Source of the DNA: Elmis aenea
Taxonomy: Eukaryota; Arthropoda; Insecta; Coleoptera; Elmidae
NCBI GenBank assembly: GCA_947652605.1
Contig: OX393576.1
Location: forward strand, 57,202,966-57,266,965
DNA length: 64,000 nucleotides
Direction: 5' to 3'
The notes beneath the pieces were generated by a model. It saw only the letters and a program-made list of their open reading frames with translations, ran no database searches and was not told the origin of the DNA. How positions within the stretch are numbered: the first letter of the stretch is position 1; each line of letters starts with the position of its first letter. The position numbers were made by a program, and so were the translations under genes. Below, piece after piece: positions 21,840-33,339 of this stretch.

Positions 21840-23852
21840 AAATATCAAACAGAGTTGGACAAGGACGAGCTGCCATAAGAAAATTATTGGAATTTTTTTT
21901 TCGTTCCCAGGAAAAGCATTTTTTTCTTACATTTTTAGAATCTTCGACACTAGTAAGTACTTGCATTATATCAACAGCACTCGCGTAGCGTCTGGGAGAC
22001 GTATCTAAAAATTTATTGCTGTTTATTTCACAACGTTATCACTCAAGAATGGCGTGAAGTATTCTAACGAATCATTGCTTAGTGATAAGAAGGTACATGG
22101 GTTGGGGGAACCCCCGCCCTTTCGGTTCTATAATTATGCTTGTTCTTTTACCCACTAGTGTCTCACAGACACAGACACATAGAAATATTATATAACTTTT
22201 GTTTTGGGACACTCTGTACATCTTGTTTAGAGTCATAAATCAGACCATGCTGGTTTTCATTTAAGGGATTATTTGTATGATTTAAGATGAGTTAACTAAA
22301 GTTTTATTGTTTTGCAAAACATCTGCTTGCTGCAGATATCTGTGAGGTGGTTTTGTTTACGTCCTAAGGGAATCTAGTCCAAGGTTGATTATATCAAACC
22401 CTCACTGTGCTCACAAATTCTAATTAGCCTTAGTAGGCTTAAAGGAAATTTGGTCTGCCTGTAATATATATCTAGATCAGCGCGGCGATACTGTGAAATT
22501 TGCTTTTTTCCTCGTTTGGCCTTTGCACAATTTAACCTAAGCGATATACAATGGAAACTTTTTAAATTACTCGTGTTAAATAATGCATAAGTAGGTCAAA
22601 TGTGTGGAGGACGGTCCCGGAAAGTAAATGACCGCCGATAAATTTATAGCAGCGGTTGCAGTTATGCAGTCTCTAAAGCTTAAACCTCCCGTTCCGGCGT
22701 CAGCTCTTGATGTGTTTTACAGCGATTATTTTTTGGCGCGTTTAAAGTTTCCGTGGCAATTAATTCGATTCATAAATAAACCGAAGCACAATTAAAGACA
22801 TTTCGTTCCTCCGAATCCAGTTCGGATTCGAGAATTTCCTGTGTAAATTGCCAGTTAAATCACCCCATATTTATGTTAAGCTTTCTATAATTTAAGGGTG
22901 GTATGGGAAATTAAGAATAATAGAAACTAGGCGGCTCAAAGGGGGCTGTAAAGAATCTAAATAGCTCCCGGACAAGATGGATGGCGCGGAAAATCACTAC
23001 ACTGGTCGCTCTTACGAGATGCGATAAATTCCGAATCGGGCTCTGATCAACGACTTATGTCTGGGGAGTTTAGAATTTTCTGTCGTTTACATGAATTGCC
23101 TAGACGACTTCCGCGGACGTCTGTTCTAAACGCAGTGCGAGAAATGTTGTAATAGGGAGTAATGAGTCGTACATTGTTGGCTTGAACCTCGCTACTACGT
23201 TACTTGCGGCAAATTTGGGGCAACAAATTAGTCTGAAATTCCTTTTGTAATTCGGCCGTTTCTCTTAACGTTTCTCTCTTCATTTCTTGCTTTTAAACGT
23301 ACATAACTTTTGCGGAAATATCCTTTGGATAAAATTTACTCATCCTAAATACGAAACCTAAAATCCACTGCCTCGCTGTGAGCCACAAAATGAATACATT
23401 TGTTAAATAAATGCCCTAATAAGACCCGAACAAACAGAGTTGTTAGATGTAACATGAATAGCTTTCACAATTATTATAATTTACTTTATGTACAACTTTC
23501 ATGGAAATAAGTCTACATTCTAAAAAAAAACTATAAAAGTATTGGGTGAATTTTAGAACAGTTCCAAAATGTTTAGATATTTTTGAACAATAACAGATTA
23601 CGAACAAATGCAGTAGAACGTCAAATTTCCCAACTAATCTAGAAGAAGTTTGATTTGGATAATTAGACACATGGAATATATGCACATTTATAAATTCAGT
23701 TATTTAAAATTTAAATTATTGCAGAATCAAATAGGGATTACATGTTTTTATCTATTACAGTATTTCTGTAGTTTAAGATTAACTTTAAAAAAACACCCTG
23801 TATGTTATTATTTTGCAAAATGTCATATAAAAAAAAGTACGTGATTTGTAAT
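21840..23852. other. Non-coding stretch with a GC-richer block
   Basis: 22600-23250 is noticeably richer in G+C and CpG than its surroundings, and I could not explain it as a repeat or an exon. It is a candidate conserved non-coding element or a decayed exon. Mariner-type right ends, ACACTCTGTACA near 22209 and ACACCCTGTA near 23800, and a left end TACAGAGTGTATC near 23852 lack partners. The rest is AT-rich. Confidence 0.4.
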
Positions 23853-23964
23853 ACAGAGTGTATCAAAATAATAGACCCAATTTGAAATTGCTATATTACT
23901 GCAACTACAAACCGCCTATGAATAAAACTTTTACCCTTAAAACGGTAGGGCATATAGTTTTAAA

Positions 23965-25150
23965 CAGGGTTGAGCAGATTTAAATCAATTGATTTAAATC
24001 ACGATTTAAATCATGATTTAAATCAAGTGAGAAAAAATTATCAATTTAAATCACAGATTAGATGAGTAGATACAATATAATATTTATAATAAAACAAAAT
24101 TGTATTACTATTAGTAATTAAATACACGAAATGGTGAATAAACCATATCAATTTGCTTTTGTAAAGTAATATTCATTGTAGAAATGCAATAATTCAAAAA
24201 ATAAATGACAAGTTTTTGACATTAGCGAAGTGAACAGTCAGTTTTTTCAATTTCCACGGCACTATATTGCTTCAATAACGATTTGAAGAAAAATGTCGAA
24301 TATCTCGAAAAGTATGAGTGTTGGGCATACGACATACTTAAAAAATATGAAGCTCTTTTAAAGACGAATTCGATGGCATAACAAAATACAGGGGTTCGCA
24401 TTTGAAAAAATCGAGTTACCAGCTTTTGAAAATCATGGAAGTTGCCACCTATTTATAAACACTCCTGTATGTGTGATTTAAATTTTTTCATATCAAGCGA
24501 ACAGAGAATTTTTTTCTGCATGTCCATACCAAATTAAAACTTTGTACTTCAAAATAACTTTAGGAGAATTTTTTAAATAAAGACTTACAACCTTGAATAA
24601 TTTAGAAAATTAATTTTTTTTTACAACGCCGTATAAAAACCTGTAGTATATTATATTGATGCAAAGCTAAAATTAAGGCGGTCAAAAATATTATATAAAA
24701 AATTGGGTGTTGTATTTGAAATATAAAAGTTGCTATTAGTTCCAGAAAGGTGACTCACCCTGTATATTTGAAAATATTTTTATTGTGTTGTTTAGAAAAA
24801 ATTGTAATAAATAGCATTCGATTCAACTTCATATCTCAAGCCGTTTAGCCACAATCGACCGATCCCGCACTAATGACTCACCCTGTACATAATTAATTAC
24901 ACATCACCATTTAGCACTGATTTTTTCTAAATTCTTAATCATTATATTTCATTTTTCATTTTGACAAAAATTCACCAATGAATTAAATATATTGGTTATT
25001 AAATATATTAGCACAAAACAGAAATAGCATGTGAATATGTCACTAAATTCGATAATATGGTACATTTGATTTAAATCAAAAAAATCTGAGTTAAATCAAA
25101 TAAATCTATTTTTTTTATTTAAAAAAAAAACCTGATTTTTATCCACCCTG
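23965..25150. mobile_element. Non-autonomous hAT-type element with exact 8-bp duplication
   Basis: The left end is CAGGGTTGAGCAGATTT and the right end, inverted, is CAGGGTGGATAAAAATC. The 8-bp direct repeat GTTTTAAA lies at 23957-23964 and 25151-25158. GATTTAAATC words are repeated at both ends (23976-24040 and 25068-25105). The interior is non-coding and includes two orphan mariner-type ends, CTCACCCTGTA near 24764 and 24887, so other MITEs probably inserted into it. Confidence 0.92.
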
Positions 25151-25187
25151 GTTTTAAATGACTCAATGCCTCCTTCAGCCCACAAAC

Positions 25188-25345
25188 AGCCACTAGTCGA
25201 CAGTCGTTTTGAAAAAGACCAAGACACAATGGTCGAAACGTCAACTACTTCTAAATATAGAAGACGCGGTTCCAAACCCGGAAACCAAGATTGTATTATG
25301 GATAACGGCCGCGAAAGCCTCAAGAATAAAATAGTCATTATGTTT
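25188..25345 (+). repeat. Penelope-like element, 3' terminal fragment
   Basis: This is nearly the same as the 3' end of the Penelope-like copy at 37331-37872. It covers the block with GGTCGAAACGTCAACTACTT through CCTCAAGAATAAAATAG. It shows the 3' tail uninterrupted: here GATTGTATT is followed directly by ATGGATAACGGCC, while the other copy has 31 extra bases at that point. It contains no part of the GIY-YIG domain. Open frames on both strands here are by-products. Confidence 0.85.
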
Positions 25346-25507
25346 CTGCATATCGTTAGCTTGACAATATAGAATTCCTATTGAACTATTCAACGAATAA
25401 AAAATTCGCGACATATCGCGTTTTTTTTTTCTTTATTGAAGTAAATTTTTACAAATTCATTAATGTGACAAGTAATCGGCTTTCAAAAGTTTTAGCTTGT
25501 TGATTGG

Positions 25508-25521
25508 TTGCCATGGAAACG
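25508..25521. promoter_or_regulatory. X-box-like motif (RFX type)
   Basis: GTTGCCATGGAAAC is a very close match to the bipartite RFX-factor binding motif (GTNRCC, short spacer, RGYAAC). Binding is inferred only from the sequence, and no nearby gene is known. Related motifs lie at 27126, 27176 and 53114. Confidence 0.45.
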
Positions 25522-27107
25522 ATATAAACTATAACGACCGACCTACCTGATTTACATAGTTTATTGTTTAACACGCATATTTTTAAATTTGTTAATGAAT
25601 AATGAAGTAAAATACTATGTGTGATACATCTATGAATTCAGAAAAATAAACGCTATTTGATTATGTAAAATTGGGCCTCAAAAGAAAAAATAAAGTTGGT
25701 TGTCATAAAACAAAAACGAATTAGCCTAGAAAAAGTTTGTGATCACCATCCGATTTGGCTTAAAAAGTTGCTTGGGCACACATTTCAAAAGGAGTCATAG
25801 ACGATTTTGAAAAATCGTATTATCTGGTTTTTCCTAAATTTCTCGGATACCGTTTAAGATATTTTCAATTTTTCTTTAGAATATTATTGAGCAAGAAATT
25901 TAGCAACTTTGCCGAATTTAAACCTATACTCTAGCTATTATAAGCGAGATACCTATGTTTAAACACGAATTTCAATCACCCTGTAGACCCGGGATACGGA
26001 TAGCATTTAAATATCTTGTGAAGATGGCAATTTAAGAACTATAAATTCTAATACTTCCGGTTATCTGCGTCAAGTCACTTTAAATTCTGATCGCTGTGAT
26101 AAAATGTCGCGTCACTGTCAGATCACGCGCCACTTTATTTCGGCCTTAAAGGGCGGGAATTAGACATACGATTTAATAAAAAAAAAACGGTTGACGCATT
26201 TCGTTTATTATCCAGAGGAATAATCTAAATCACGTTGTTGCGGAAGTGTAAGCGACCCATAACTTAGGATCGACCGGGTCTTAATTCGCATTCCAGTGCT
26301 ATCTATCAAGACCAGCCCTGCTCCATGTAGATCTGCCCTAATTTCGTTCGCCACAACATTTTTCTAAGAAATCCGCAAAAACCTACGGCACGTTTAGCGG
26401 CGCTGTTCAAGTTCTCAATTCTGAATATATATTAGACATCCATTAGAGCTGTAATGCAGCAATGTATATGGTAATGGCCTTTACTGTTATGGGCTGCTTC
26501 GCGAAAATTTCGATAATATTTCGATATAATTCTTTGGTCCGCGTTATCTACGAAGTTGAAAATTCCGCAGACTATTTTTATTTCTGTCTTAAATGTTACG
26601 TACAGAATTTTATAAACACATTCTTTGACATTTTCAGACACAAACATACGCGTAGGCTGTGACAATGAATACAACAAAGATAAGTTCAAATACAGAATAC
26701 TATTGCGTCGAAAAGTTGAACATTTTTCAAATTGTTTTTGGTGTATTTTACAACATAATTAAATTTTACAATTCTCGACATAACAACCGTCGTGTTTTAA
26801 AAAAAGGTGTTTGAAAAAAAAATGGAAAAAGTAGAGGAAAGGTTGTTTTTAATACGAGGGCAAATTATTAGGTGGTCTAGCAGCTCTATCTAGCCGTTAT
26901 AAAATAGGTAAGACTTAATCTAAATTTAGTTTTCTACGTAACTGCCTTTGACAGCACACGCTTATCTATTGTTCTTTTAGCAAAATCTTTTGATAGATCT
27001 GTAAAATGTAATTCAGAGCAGCTTTAACTTATTTTGTTTTTGCGTTTGTCCATATAATCAGTTGTTTCAGATAAATGTTTAGACTGGAAAATACATCTTT
27101 ACTGGCC

Positions 27108-27191
27108 TAGGCCAGCAAGTAGTTGGTTGCCACGGTAATGAGTTTTCTTTACCGCCCTAGACCAGAAAGTAGCTGGTTGCCATGGCGATGA
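27108..27191. repeat. Tandem duplication with two X-box-like motifs
   Basis: A unit of about 50 bases appears twice. In each, a CTAGRCCAG-AAGTAG stretch is followed by GGTTGCCAYGG and ATGAGTT. The X-box-like motifs are GTTGCCACGGTAAT (27126-27139) and GTTGCCATGGCGAT (27176-27189). The first unit also carries the palindrome TGGCCTAGGCCA. It could be a repeat family or a regulatory array. Confidence 0.6.
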
Positions 27192-27841
27192 GTTGTTTTG
27201 TTGATTTGCACTGTCATACAAATGTCGTTATACAACCAAGCGAATTTTCATATGTAGTTTGTTAACTTATTATTAAGTAACAATAGTGTTTTTGGTGTTA
27301 TTGACGGACGCAGAAAAATTTTGTACGTAAAATACCCTAAAAGTGTTTTTCAGATCTCGCTTACGGCTCGTTCCAAAACTGCCTACTCGTCCAGTAAAGT
27401 ACCACTTTCCGGTCTTGTTACCTAATAACTATATATTAGAAAGCGCGATTGGCTAATCCCTCCAGTTCCTTTCATCTTTCACTATGTCTGTTCAGTTTGT
27501 TACTCCTAGTTTTCGTATCTTTTCTTTAATTTCTTCCAGTCAAGGTTTTTTTGGTCAGCCTTTTTATCTCTTGCCTGTTTTGCTCGTTCTTCAAATGATT
27601 TTTGTTCTTCTTAGTCTAGGGAGGCGTTGTACGTGTTCTAACCGGCATTACCTATGTGCCTATATTACTTGGGTTATGGTTTATCTTTCTAAATATTTCT
27701 GTTACTTCGCCAATCTCCGATGACCTTATTATACTGCGTATTATTTTTCTTTCCCATCTTTCGAGATCTTCTTTTTTTCTTTTGTTTGGTGTCCAGGTTT
27801 TGCAGTTACTGCAGACTGCAGGTCTTATTATAGTTCTATAC

Positions 27842-28903
27842 CAGGGGTCGGCAACCTTTTAGCTGTGGTGTGCCAAGCCACTCTACCAATATGATTCAGG
27901 GTGCCGCCTTAATTCTAAATTATATAATGGGGTTCTAGAGGAGAAGAATTTTATACCAAATTTATCTTTTAAACATATTTATTAAAAAAATAACATAAAA
28001 TTCTAACATAAATTAAAAATTTAATTAATTTAATATAGCAGTCGATTTTTCCATAGAGTCATCTTCCAGATTTTTTCGTAATTCCTTAAATTTTGTTTTC
28101 CATAATTCTGAAGATATTAGTTCGATAAGTTCCATTTCAAAATTATCAACATTCATCCACTCAAAAATTGAAAAATCAAATGGTATTATTAATGGATCTA
28201 TTAAATCTGGTTTTATGAGGAAGGAAAATATAGGCACATAAGCTTCAAAGTCTTTGCATCTTCTGGAAAATTCATCTTTAAGTGCTTCAACGTAGGTTTT
28301 AAGTTCATCTTTGTCTATGGTCGATTTATTTGCAAGCGCTTTAACATTTGGGAAGTATTTGTAGGTACTAGTATTAATATCACATAAAAATATATTTAAT
28401 TTTGTAGCAAATCCTGTCCAATATTCAAAAAGTTCGAGCACAGTTTGGCTCCATTTGATTAAATATGGATGAATTATAACAAATATTAAACCAATAAGAT
28501 ACAAGTCTTCACAAAAAAGTTAGAACGGAAAGTAACGACCAGTATTAAACGAAATGCAAGTTTAACTGGTATTACAGGCAAATGGTGCGCAGTAGCAAAA
28601 CGAGAAAGAGAGGGGCGAATGTCATTCCAGCTTGAACATTCGTGAAGTCCGCTTCGATAACTAGTCGGCGCTGCACATGTTTCATCCCTTTTACTCAGAA
28701 TGCGCTCTCACTCACCCTTCGCGCAGATTTTCGTGACATTAGCGAGCCACGTTAGATAAATAATTATAATTAAACATTTTCTCTTATTTAAAAATCACTT
28801 CGTCTCGATATTTTCGCGATTTCCCTGATTACTTTGTAGAGTGCCATTCAGAACCCCATCGCGTGCCAAGCCTGGCACGCGTGCCATAGGTTGCCGACGC
28901 CTG
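27842..28903 (-). mobile_element. hAT element, internally deleted, exact target duplication
   Basis: The ends are CAGGGGTCGGCAACCTTT on the left and GGTTGCCGACGCCTG on the right. The 8-bp direct repeat TTCTATAC lies at 27834-27841 and 28904-28911. The element is about 1.06 kb, far shorter than an autonomous hAT. It keeps a coding remnant at 28025-28504 on the minus strand. The GC-richer part at 28560-28740 is probably untranslated or decayed coding sequence. It inserted into an older retrotransposon. Confidence 0.95.
28025..28504 (-). CDS. hAT transposase fragment (C-terminal third)
   Basis: An uninterrupted frame of 159 residues. Residues 60-95 contain KALANKSTIDKDELKTYVEA and LKDEFSRRCKDFE. 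Residues 95-145 include FSFLIKP and VDNFEMELIELISSELWKTK. The (F---+F--F) helix followed by (P---V----MELIELQ-D--LK-KF) is characteristic of transposases of the hAT lineage that includes ZBED5/SCAND3-like proteins. In these proteins the segment comes just before the C-terminal hATC dimerisation domain. Here the frame stops right after it, so hATC is missing, as are the BED finger and most of the catalytic region. It is therefore not active. The open frame itself is long for this AT-rich DNA, so the copy may be moderately young. Confidence 0.8.
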   Translation of the reverse strand: MYLIGLIFVIIHPYLIKWSQTVLELFEYWTGFATKLNIFLCDINTSTYKYFPNVKALANKSTIDKDELKTYVEALKDEFSRRCKDFEAYVPIFSFLIKPDLIDPLIIPFDFSIFEWMNVDNFEMELIELISSELWKTKFKELRKNLEDDSMEKSTAILN

Positions 28904-29010
28904 TTCTATACACTCATACTTTTGCCCTTCTTGATATATTTTTTGGTCCTTAAATTATTTATCAGATTTAATTTGACTTCTTCGATTGTTTTCGTTTTGA
29001 GAATTAATAA

Positions 29011-30390
29011 ACGTCGCAGGGTGCAAAATCAAGACAGTTGGTTTCTGCAGTTGGTTTTGGACTAATTCATAAACTAGTTCATGTACTGGTTGTTGTACGT
29101 GCGTTAGCTATGAGCGAATAAATGTATAAGCCATTGCTGGAACGTTTTAACGACATGCCCTATTGTAAATGACATTTTTGTGTTTATAGAAATTTGAGCT
29201 CCGCAAATGTAAACATCTTAAGAAATCATTACTAACATAGGAATGAGAGGGCGATGCATAACTACTAGATGGCCACGTTAGTTGTGAACAGCGCACGCGT
29301 GTTAAAATCCTAGCTTTCGTTCATGTACCTACTGTTTGTACCATCCGCAAAGTGGTTCATGAATTAGTTCAATAACTGCTGGACAAACCGACTAACCGTC
29401 CGATCAACTATCAGAACGCGATATTGAAACTGCAAAGATACCTGATAGTTTATGGGATAGTTACAGGAACCAACTTTATGAACAGGATTCCTTAGCTTAA
29501 CAAAATTAAAATCTCGAGTATGTCCTTATGGTCGCTATGCTTTCTGCAATTGTCGTGAAGGATTACAATTTTTAGCGGATAAAAATGTGCCGGTTTTTCC
29601 TGTAAAACAGTTTCCAAATTTTAATACATTTTATCATAAAGATTTTGTGTAATTGTAGAACTCTTTTGCATTTATTTAATTAATACGATTGCTTCCTCCT
29701 CCCAGAAAACTATAGTCAACGGTATTCTTCCAGAAGATTGAGTTTTGCTTTTTTTAGGTAGGGCCGTTGTCACGACCCCACTATATTGAATCTGGTTTTG
29801 TAGTAAATAACCAAATGTCATCATCAGTCGTAATTCTTAAAAATTCAAATGTAGACATAATATTCCTTTTAAGAATCTTACCCTTTTTGTATTCTTTAAA
29901 TCTGGTTTCTGCATTGCTGCGGTTTATAATTTTTTTAGTTTACATATCGGCCATACCTCAGAGTATAAACAGCTTTTTCCAATACTTTTTTGATGCTGCT
30001 GTGTCAGCATCGGGTATTAAATGTATTTTTCAGAGAGCCTATACAATCCTATCTTCCTGTTGCGACCATACATTATGTATATTCAATAAAAAAAAGGTGT
30101 TTGACGTCATTGATAAATTGACGCCGTCTATAGATGTTAGCTGCGTGAAGAGCGGCTTTCAAGTTTTTTACTTTTGTTAGCTTACGGGTGTCAAGATGTT
30201 TATATATCGCATGAAAACAACATAAAAAGCTACGTGAAATATTAGCCCCTTGATATAGAATTTTAGGACATGCTGAAAACACTTTACGTGGAGAACTAAA
30301 TAAATATATAGATACTGACTCTGTAAAACAAAATGTTCTACATTTAGGTCACAATTGTCAACATTAAACGTGTTCAAAATTGCTTTAAAT
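29011..30390. other. Non-coding stretch with an unexplained open region
   Basis: The 137-residue plus frame at 29767-30180 is hydrophobic and has no domain I know. The minus strand at 30073-30377 also reads openly, with segments such as RSFLCCFHAIYKHLDTRKL and AANIYRRRQFINDVKHLFF that look more protein-like. I cannot assign them to a family. This may be a decayed TE ORF. Confidence 0.35.
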
Positions 30391-30872
30391 TAAGGACTGA
30401 GAAAGGAACGAAAACGAAAATGTTGAACGAAATTAACCGAAATTTTTATAAGAAGAAAATCGAAAACGAAATTATTATTTTTCGTTCACTGTTTTAACCG
30501 GTTTTATCACTATATAATTTTTATTCAGTAAACCCAAATGCGAATTTACCGTCTATGCTGGGAAGACACCCACAACTCATTACAATATCTATCTCACTTG
30601 ATATAAGTGAGCTTCACTTTTCTCCATATACATAACAAGGTATTTAACAACTATATTATTGCTAATACTTGCAATAACACAAGTTACGGTACAGATATTC
30701 TCTCTTTTTAGTATGTTGTTTGGATCATCAATAAATAATATATACTTGATTGAACAACCAAGGACGTGTAATAATCACGTCATCTTTAACTGTTTTAAAA
30801 TATGGCATTTGACTCTGATGATCTATGGTTTGACAAACTAGTTGTGTTTTTGCACCCGAAGGCTGTTATCTA
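30391..30872. repeat. Family B repeat, copy 2 (left part)
   Basis: Begins AAGGACTGAGAAAGGAACG, a mutated CAGGGACTGAGAACGGAACG start. It follows the same order as copies 1 and 3, including the palindromic CTCACTTGATATAAGTGAG at 30593-30611. It is interrupted at 30873 by the Helitron-like insertion and resumes at 31462-31610, where the words ATGGCGATTCGCTAGTCTAAA and TGCCGTCCAT are shared with copy 3. Confidence 0.8.
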
Positions 30873-31461
30873 TCTTCTATATATATAAAAGAGCTTGTTT
30901 GTGTGTTTGTTTGTTTGTTTGTTTGTTTGTTTGTTTGTTTGTTTGTTTGTTTGTTTGTTTGTTTGTTTGTTTGTTTGTTTGTTTGCTATAGAATCCTAGG
31001 TCCGTTGACCGATCGGGACTAAATTTTGCACAGTTACTATTTAGGACCTTGCAGATCTAACGCCAAACTTTAAATACAAGCACATATTACCAATTTTAAA
31101 AAAAATAAAAAATTACTTGGACGGGATTCGATCTTACGTCGGCAAATATCTGGTCATAACACGATACGGCGCGGTGTATTTCACAAGTAAAGATCGTATT
31201 GTATACAATTAGCAATAAATGTACCTCAAGTATTATTTTTATTAGTACATTTTTAATTGAAACAAGACGAAAGAAAATAAATTTGAGCTATTATTCAATT
31301 TTTAAGCAATAAATAGTTATTTTTTAAGGAATTATAAGAAAATGAAAAGATGATTGATCAGAGTATGTCATTTGTGTATGATTTGGAATTATTGGGCTTA
31401 TTCAAGTTAAAACAGTAATTAAAATTGTAATCGCCCGTGCAACGCCGGGTAAATCATCTTG
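30873..31461 (+). mobile_element. Non-autonomous Helitron-like element
   Basis: The 5' end is TCTTCTATATATATAAAAG, starting with TC after an A. The 3' end is CCCGTGCAACGCCGGG, a short hairpin, followed 8 bases later by CTTG and then T. Helitrons start with TC, end with CTRR-type bases after a hairpin, and insert between A and T without target duplication. All of these fit here, allowing CTTG as a variant of CTAG. The surrounding family B repeat continues on both sides, which supports the borders. A (TTTG)n array is at the 5' end. There is no Rep/helicase coding. Confidence 0.85.
30906..30985. repeat. (TTTG)n microsatellite
   Basis: About 20 uninterrupted TTTG units just inside the 5' end of the Helitron-like element. 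Length is probably variable between individuals. Confidence 0.97.
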
Positions 31462-31610
31462 TATAAAATAAATTGAAAAAAAAAATTGGTTATTGGTCTG
31501 TTAAATGTGTGTAACAATTTGATGAATTCAACATGGCGATTCGCTAGTCTAAATTATGCCGTCCATATAATGATCAAAACCAAACATATTGCTGTTTACA
31601 ATTTAGCGGG
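31462..31610. repeat. Family B repeat, copy 2 (right part)
   Basis: Continuation of the interrupted copy. The segment ACATGGCGATTCGCTAGTCT corresponds to 60530-60550 in copy 3. The rest, to about 31710, has an open frame without a domain. Confidence 0.65.
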
Positions 31611-31870
31611 GGCCCAACGATTGCGAAGAAACAAACAAAACTGTAAATGTACTTTAAAATTCATCACAAACATTGTATATTTTACATTTATTACCAAAAG
31701 TACAGGATAATCACCTCAAAAGTTTTTTATATAAAGGCGAAGTGTGCTGATTTACCTATTAATAGATACAAAATATTTATAATCGAGAGTTGAGAAACAC
31801 TGTCTTTCAACACGTGGCGGTCGCTCTTGAAAAAGTTCCCTATTCTGAATTTTGTAAGAAAAAATAGTAT

Positions 31871-32032
31871 TAAATAATAACGCCTATTAAAGGACTAAAT
31901 GCCAAAGCTTTGAGGACCTCTTGCAGACACAGCAAGCGTGGTACAACATTTTCGTATTAAGATTTTCGACTTGGAATTTTACGAAGAACATCGCCCCGTG
32001 TAGCCCTTCCGCCAATTTTTACACACCCTGTA
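31871..32032. mobile_element. Solo arm of the 35882-type MITE
   Basis: Inverse copy of 35882-36045, ending ACACACCCTGTA next to TA. It includes the GAGGACCTCTTGCAGACACA segment. The other arm is missing, so this is a truncated copy. Confidence 0.85.
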
Positions 32033-32034
32033 TA

Positions 32035-33338
32035 AACATAATATAAAATTTTGCATTTTTTTGCTACTTCCGCCAATTCTGAAGCTTTTTCTGAAATTTT
32101 TGGCCCTAAAGTGTATAAGCAAGCTTTATATCAAATGGGTATTAATGTGGGATCAATACAAATTAAGTAAATGCACATTTAGTTTAAAAAACTGAACCTG
32201 CATTCAATAAAAATACAAAAGCTCTCAGCCAACTATTCTACAATTTTTTGTGTGTTAATTTTGTCCGTAAATATAAAATAAAACTTTCATTTCCGCTTTA
32301 TATACGCTCTCCTAGGAATAACAGTAAAAACCAGTCAAGTTTTCCACATAAATGCAATTTTAAAATCACAAAATAATAAACAGCAGTCAAATTAGATTAC
32401 CACCTATATCAACATCGCGTGCAACAGCACAATGAAACGGAATTAATGTTTAGTTTATTACACACAAAAATTACTTCATTGTTTGGATTTCTAGCATCGA
32501 ATAAAATTTTGTTGAAGTTATAAAACTTTAACGCTTTAGTTTGTAATCTAATTTGTTTTAAATAACGTTAGTGTAATTTACAAGTAATTTAGTCACAAGC
32601 TTTACATACTTTTCAAATTTATCTTGTAGCAACTTCATTAGATTATGTTTGCAAACTTGTATTTTGTAAACAACTCAAGTACACTTTATACAAACAAAAC
32701 TTTGAAAAATGAAAAATTATAAATAAACAAAACCACCAAAACCAAAACAGTAGACCAACAAAAAACATGGCAAGAAGATGTTTAAAAAGCGGCAACGGAT
32801 AGAAAAATGAAATGGGAAGCGATGAAAAAGCCACCCAACATGAACATCAACAAACCATGGAAACCACCAAAATAAGTCGTTTTATATTGGAATATTTGAT
32901 GGTTCATGTTTACTTATTTTATTTTTTACTCAAAAAGGGTAGGTTTACGAGATAAACTAAACAACAAATAAAGTTTCTAAATAAATCGAGCTTTGAAAAA
33001 AAAATATTTTTAATTAAAAAAATTTTACCCACCAAAAAGTTCTGATAAGAAAACCCACAGGGATCGCACTTTTCAGACCCCTGTGGAGGTGGGAGATGAT
33101 TAAAAATATTACTATGGGAAACCTTTTAATAAGTATAAGACATCTACCAAATATCAGTTTCCTAAATTTATCCAAATTTGAGAAATAAAATAAAAACCTA
33201 ATTTTACCGCACCCCTTTAGGGGTGTGTAACTTCTAAAGGAGACGTCTAAGGAATTTTTTTAAAATTAAAACCCCCCTTAATTTTCGATAAGGAATCATT
33301 TCCTGATTTTTTTTGCAATACTTAAGAAACACCCTGTA
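32035..33338. other. Non-coding stretch ending in an orphan mariner-type terminus
   Basis: AT-rich. The last 300 bases contain GACCCCTGTGGAGGTGGG and CACCCCTTTAGGGGTGTG blocks and end AAACACCCTGTA followed by TA at 33339-33340, so a MITE ends here. Its left end was not found. Confidence 0.45.
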
Positions 33339-33339
33339 T

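Larger units (their letters stand above)
25350..27478. other. Non-coding stretch with GC-richer patches
   Basis: Contains the X-box-like motifs listed separately and an orphan mariner-type right end, CACCCTGTAG, near 25985. The GC- and CpG-richer block at about 26040-26440 resembles 22600-23250 in composition but not in sequence as far as I can see. Open frames at 26432-26689 on both strands have no recognisable domain. No gene is assigned. Confidence 0.4.
27480..29010 (-). pseudogene. Non-LTR retrotransposon C-terminus, split by hAT insertion
   Basis: On the minus strand the sequence left of the insertion reads, in changing frames, TIIRPAVCSNCKTWTPNKRKKK at about 27785-27840. It then has pieces such as HVQRLPRLRRTKII and KKPWLEEIKEKIRKLGVTN (about 27500-27560). 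This matches the (IRP--YG-E-W), (RLRWLGHV-RM) and (RPRKRWL-EV---L--LGV-NW) run of insect non-LTR ORF2 C-termini. The part before the insertion, around 28912-28960, continues the same protein upstream. The hAT element 27842-28903 sits precisely in the middle. Frameshifts are frequent and the copy is dead. Confidence 0.78.

Noticed and set aside
25096..25372. Frames of 80 and 68 residues
   Set aside because: They lie on the non-coding 3' tail of a Penelope-like fragment, and the same sequence in the other copy is beyond the stop codon.
28841..29065. 74-residue plus-strand frame
   Set aside because: It crosses the border between the hAT element and the older retrotransposon and is on the wrong strand for both.
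30897..30985. CRISPR-like or functional array
   Set aside because: It is a simple (TTTG)n microsatellite with no spacers, and the window is eukaryotic.
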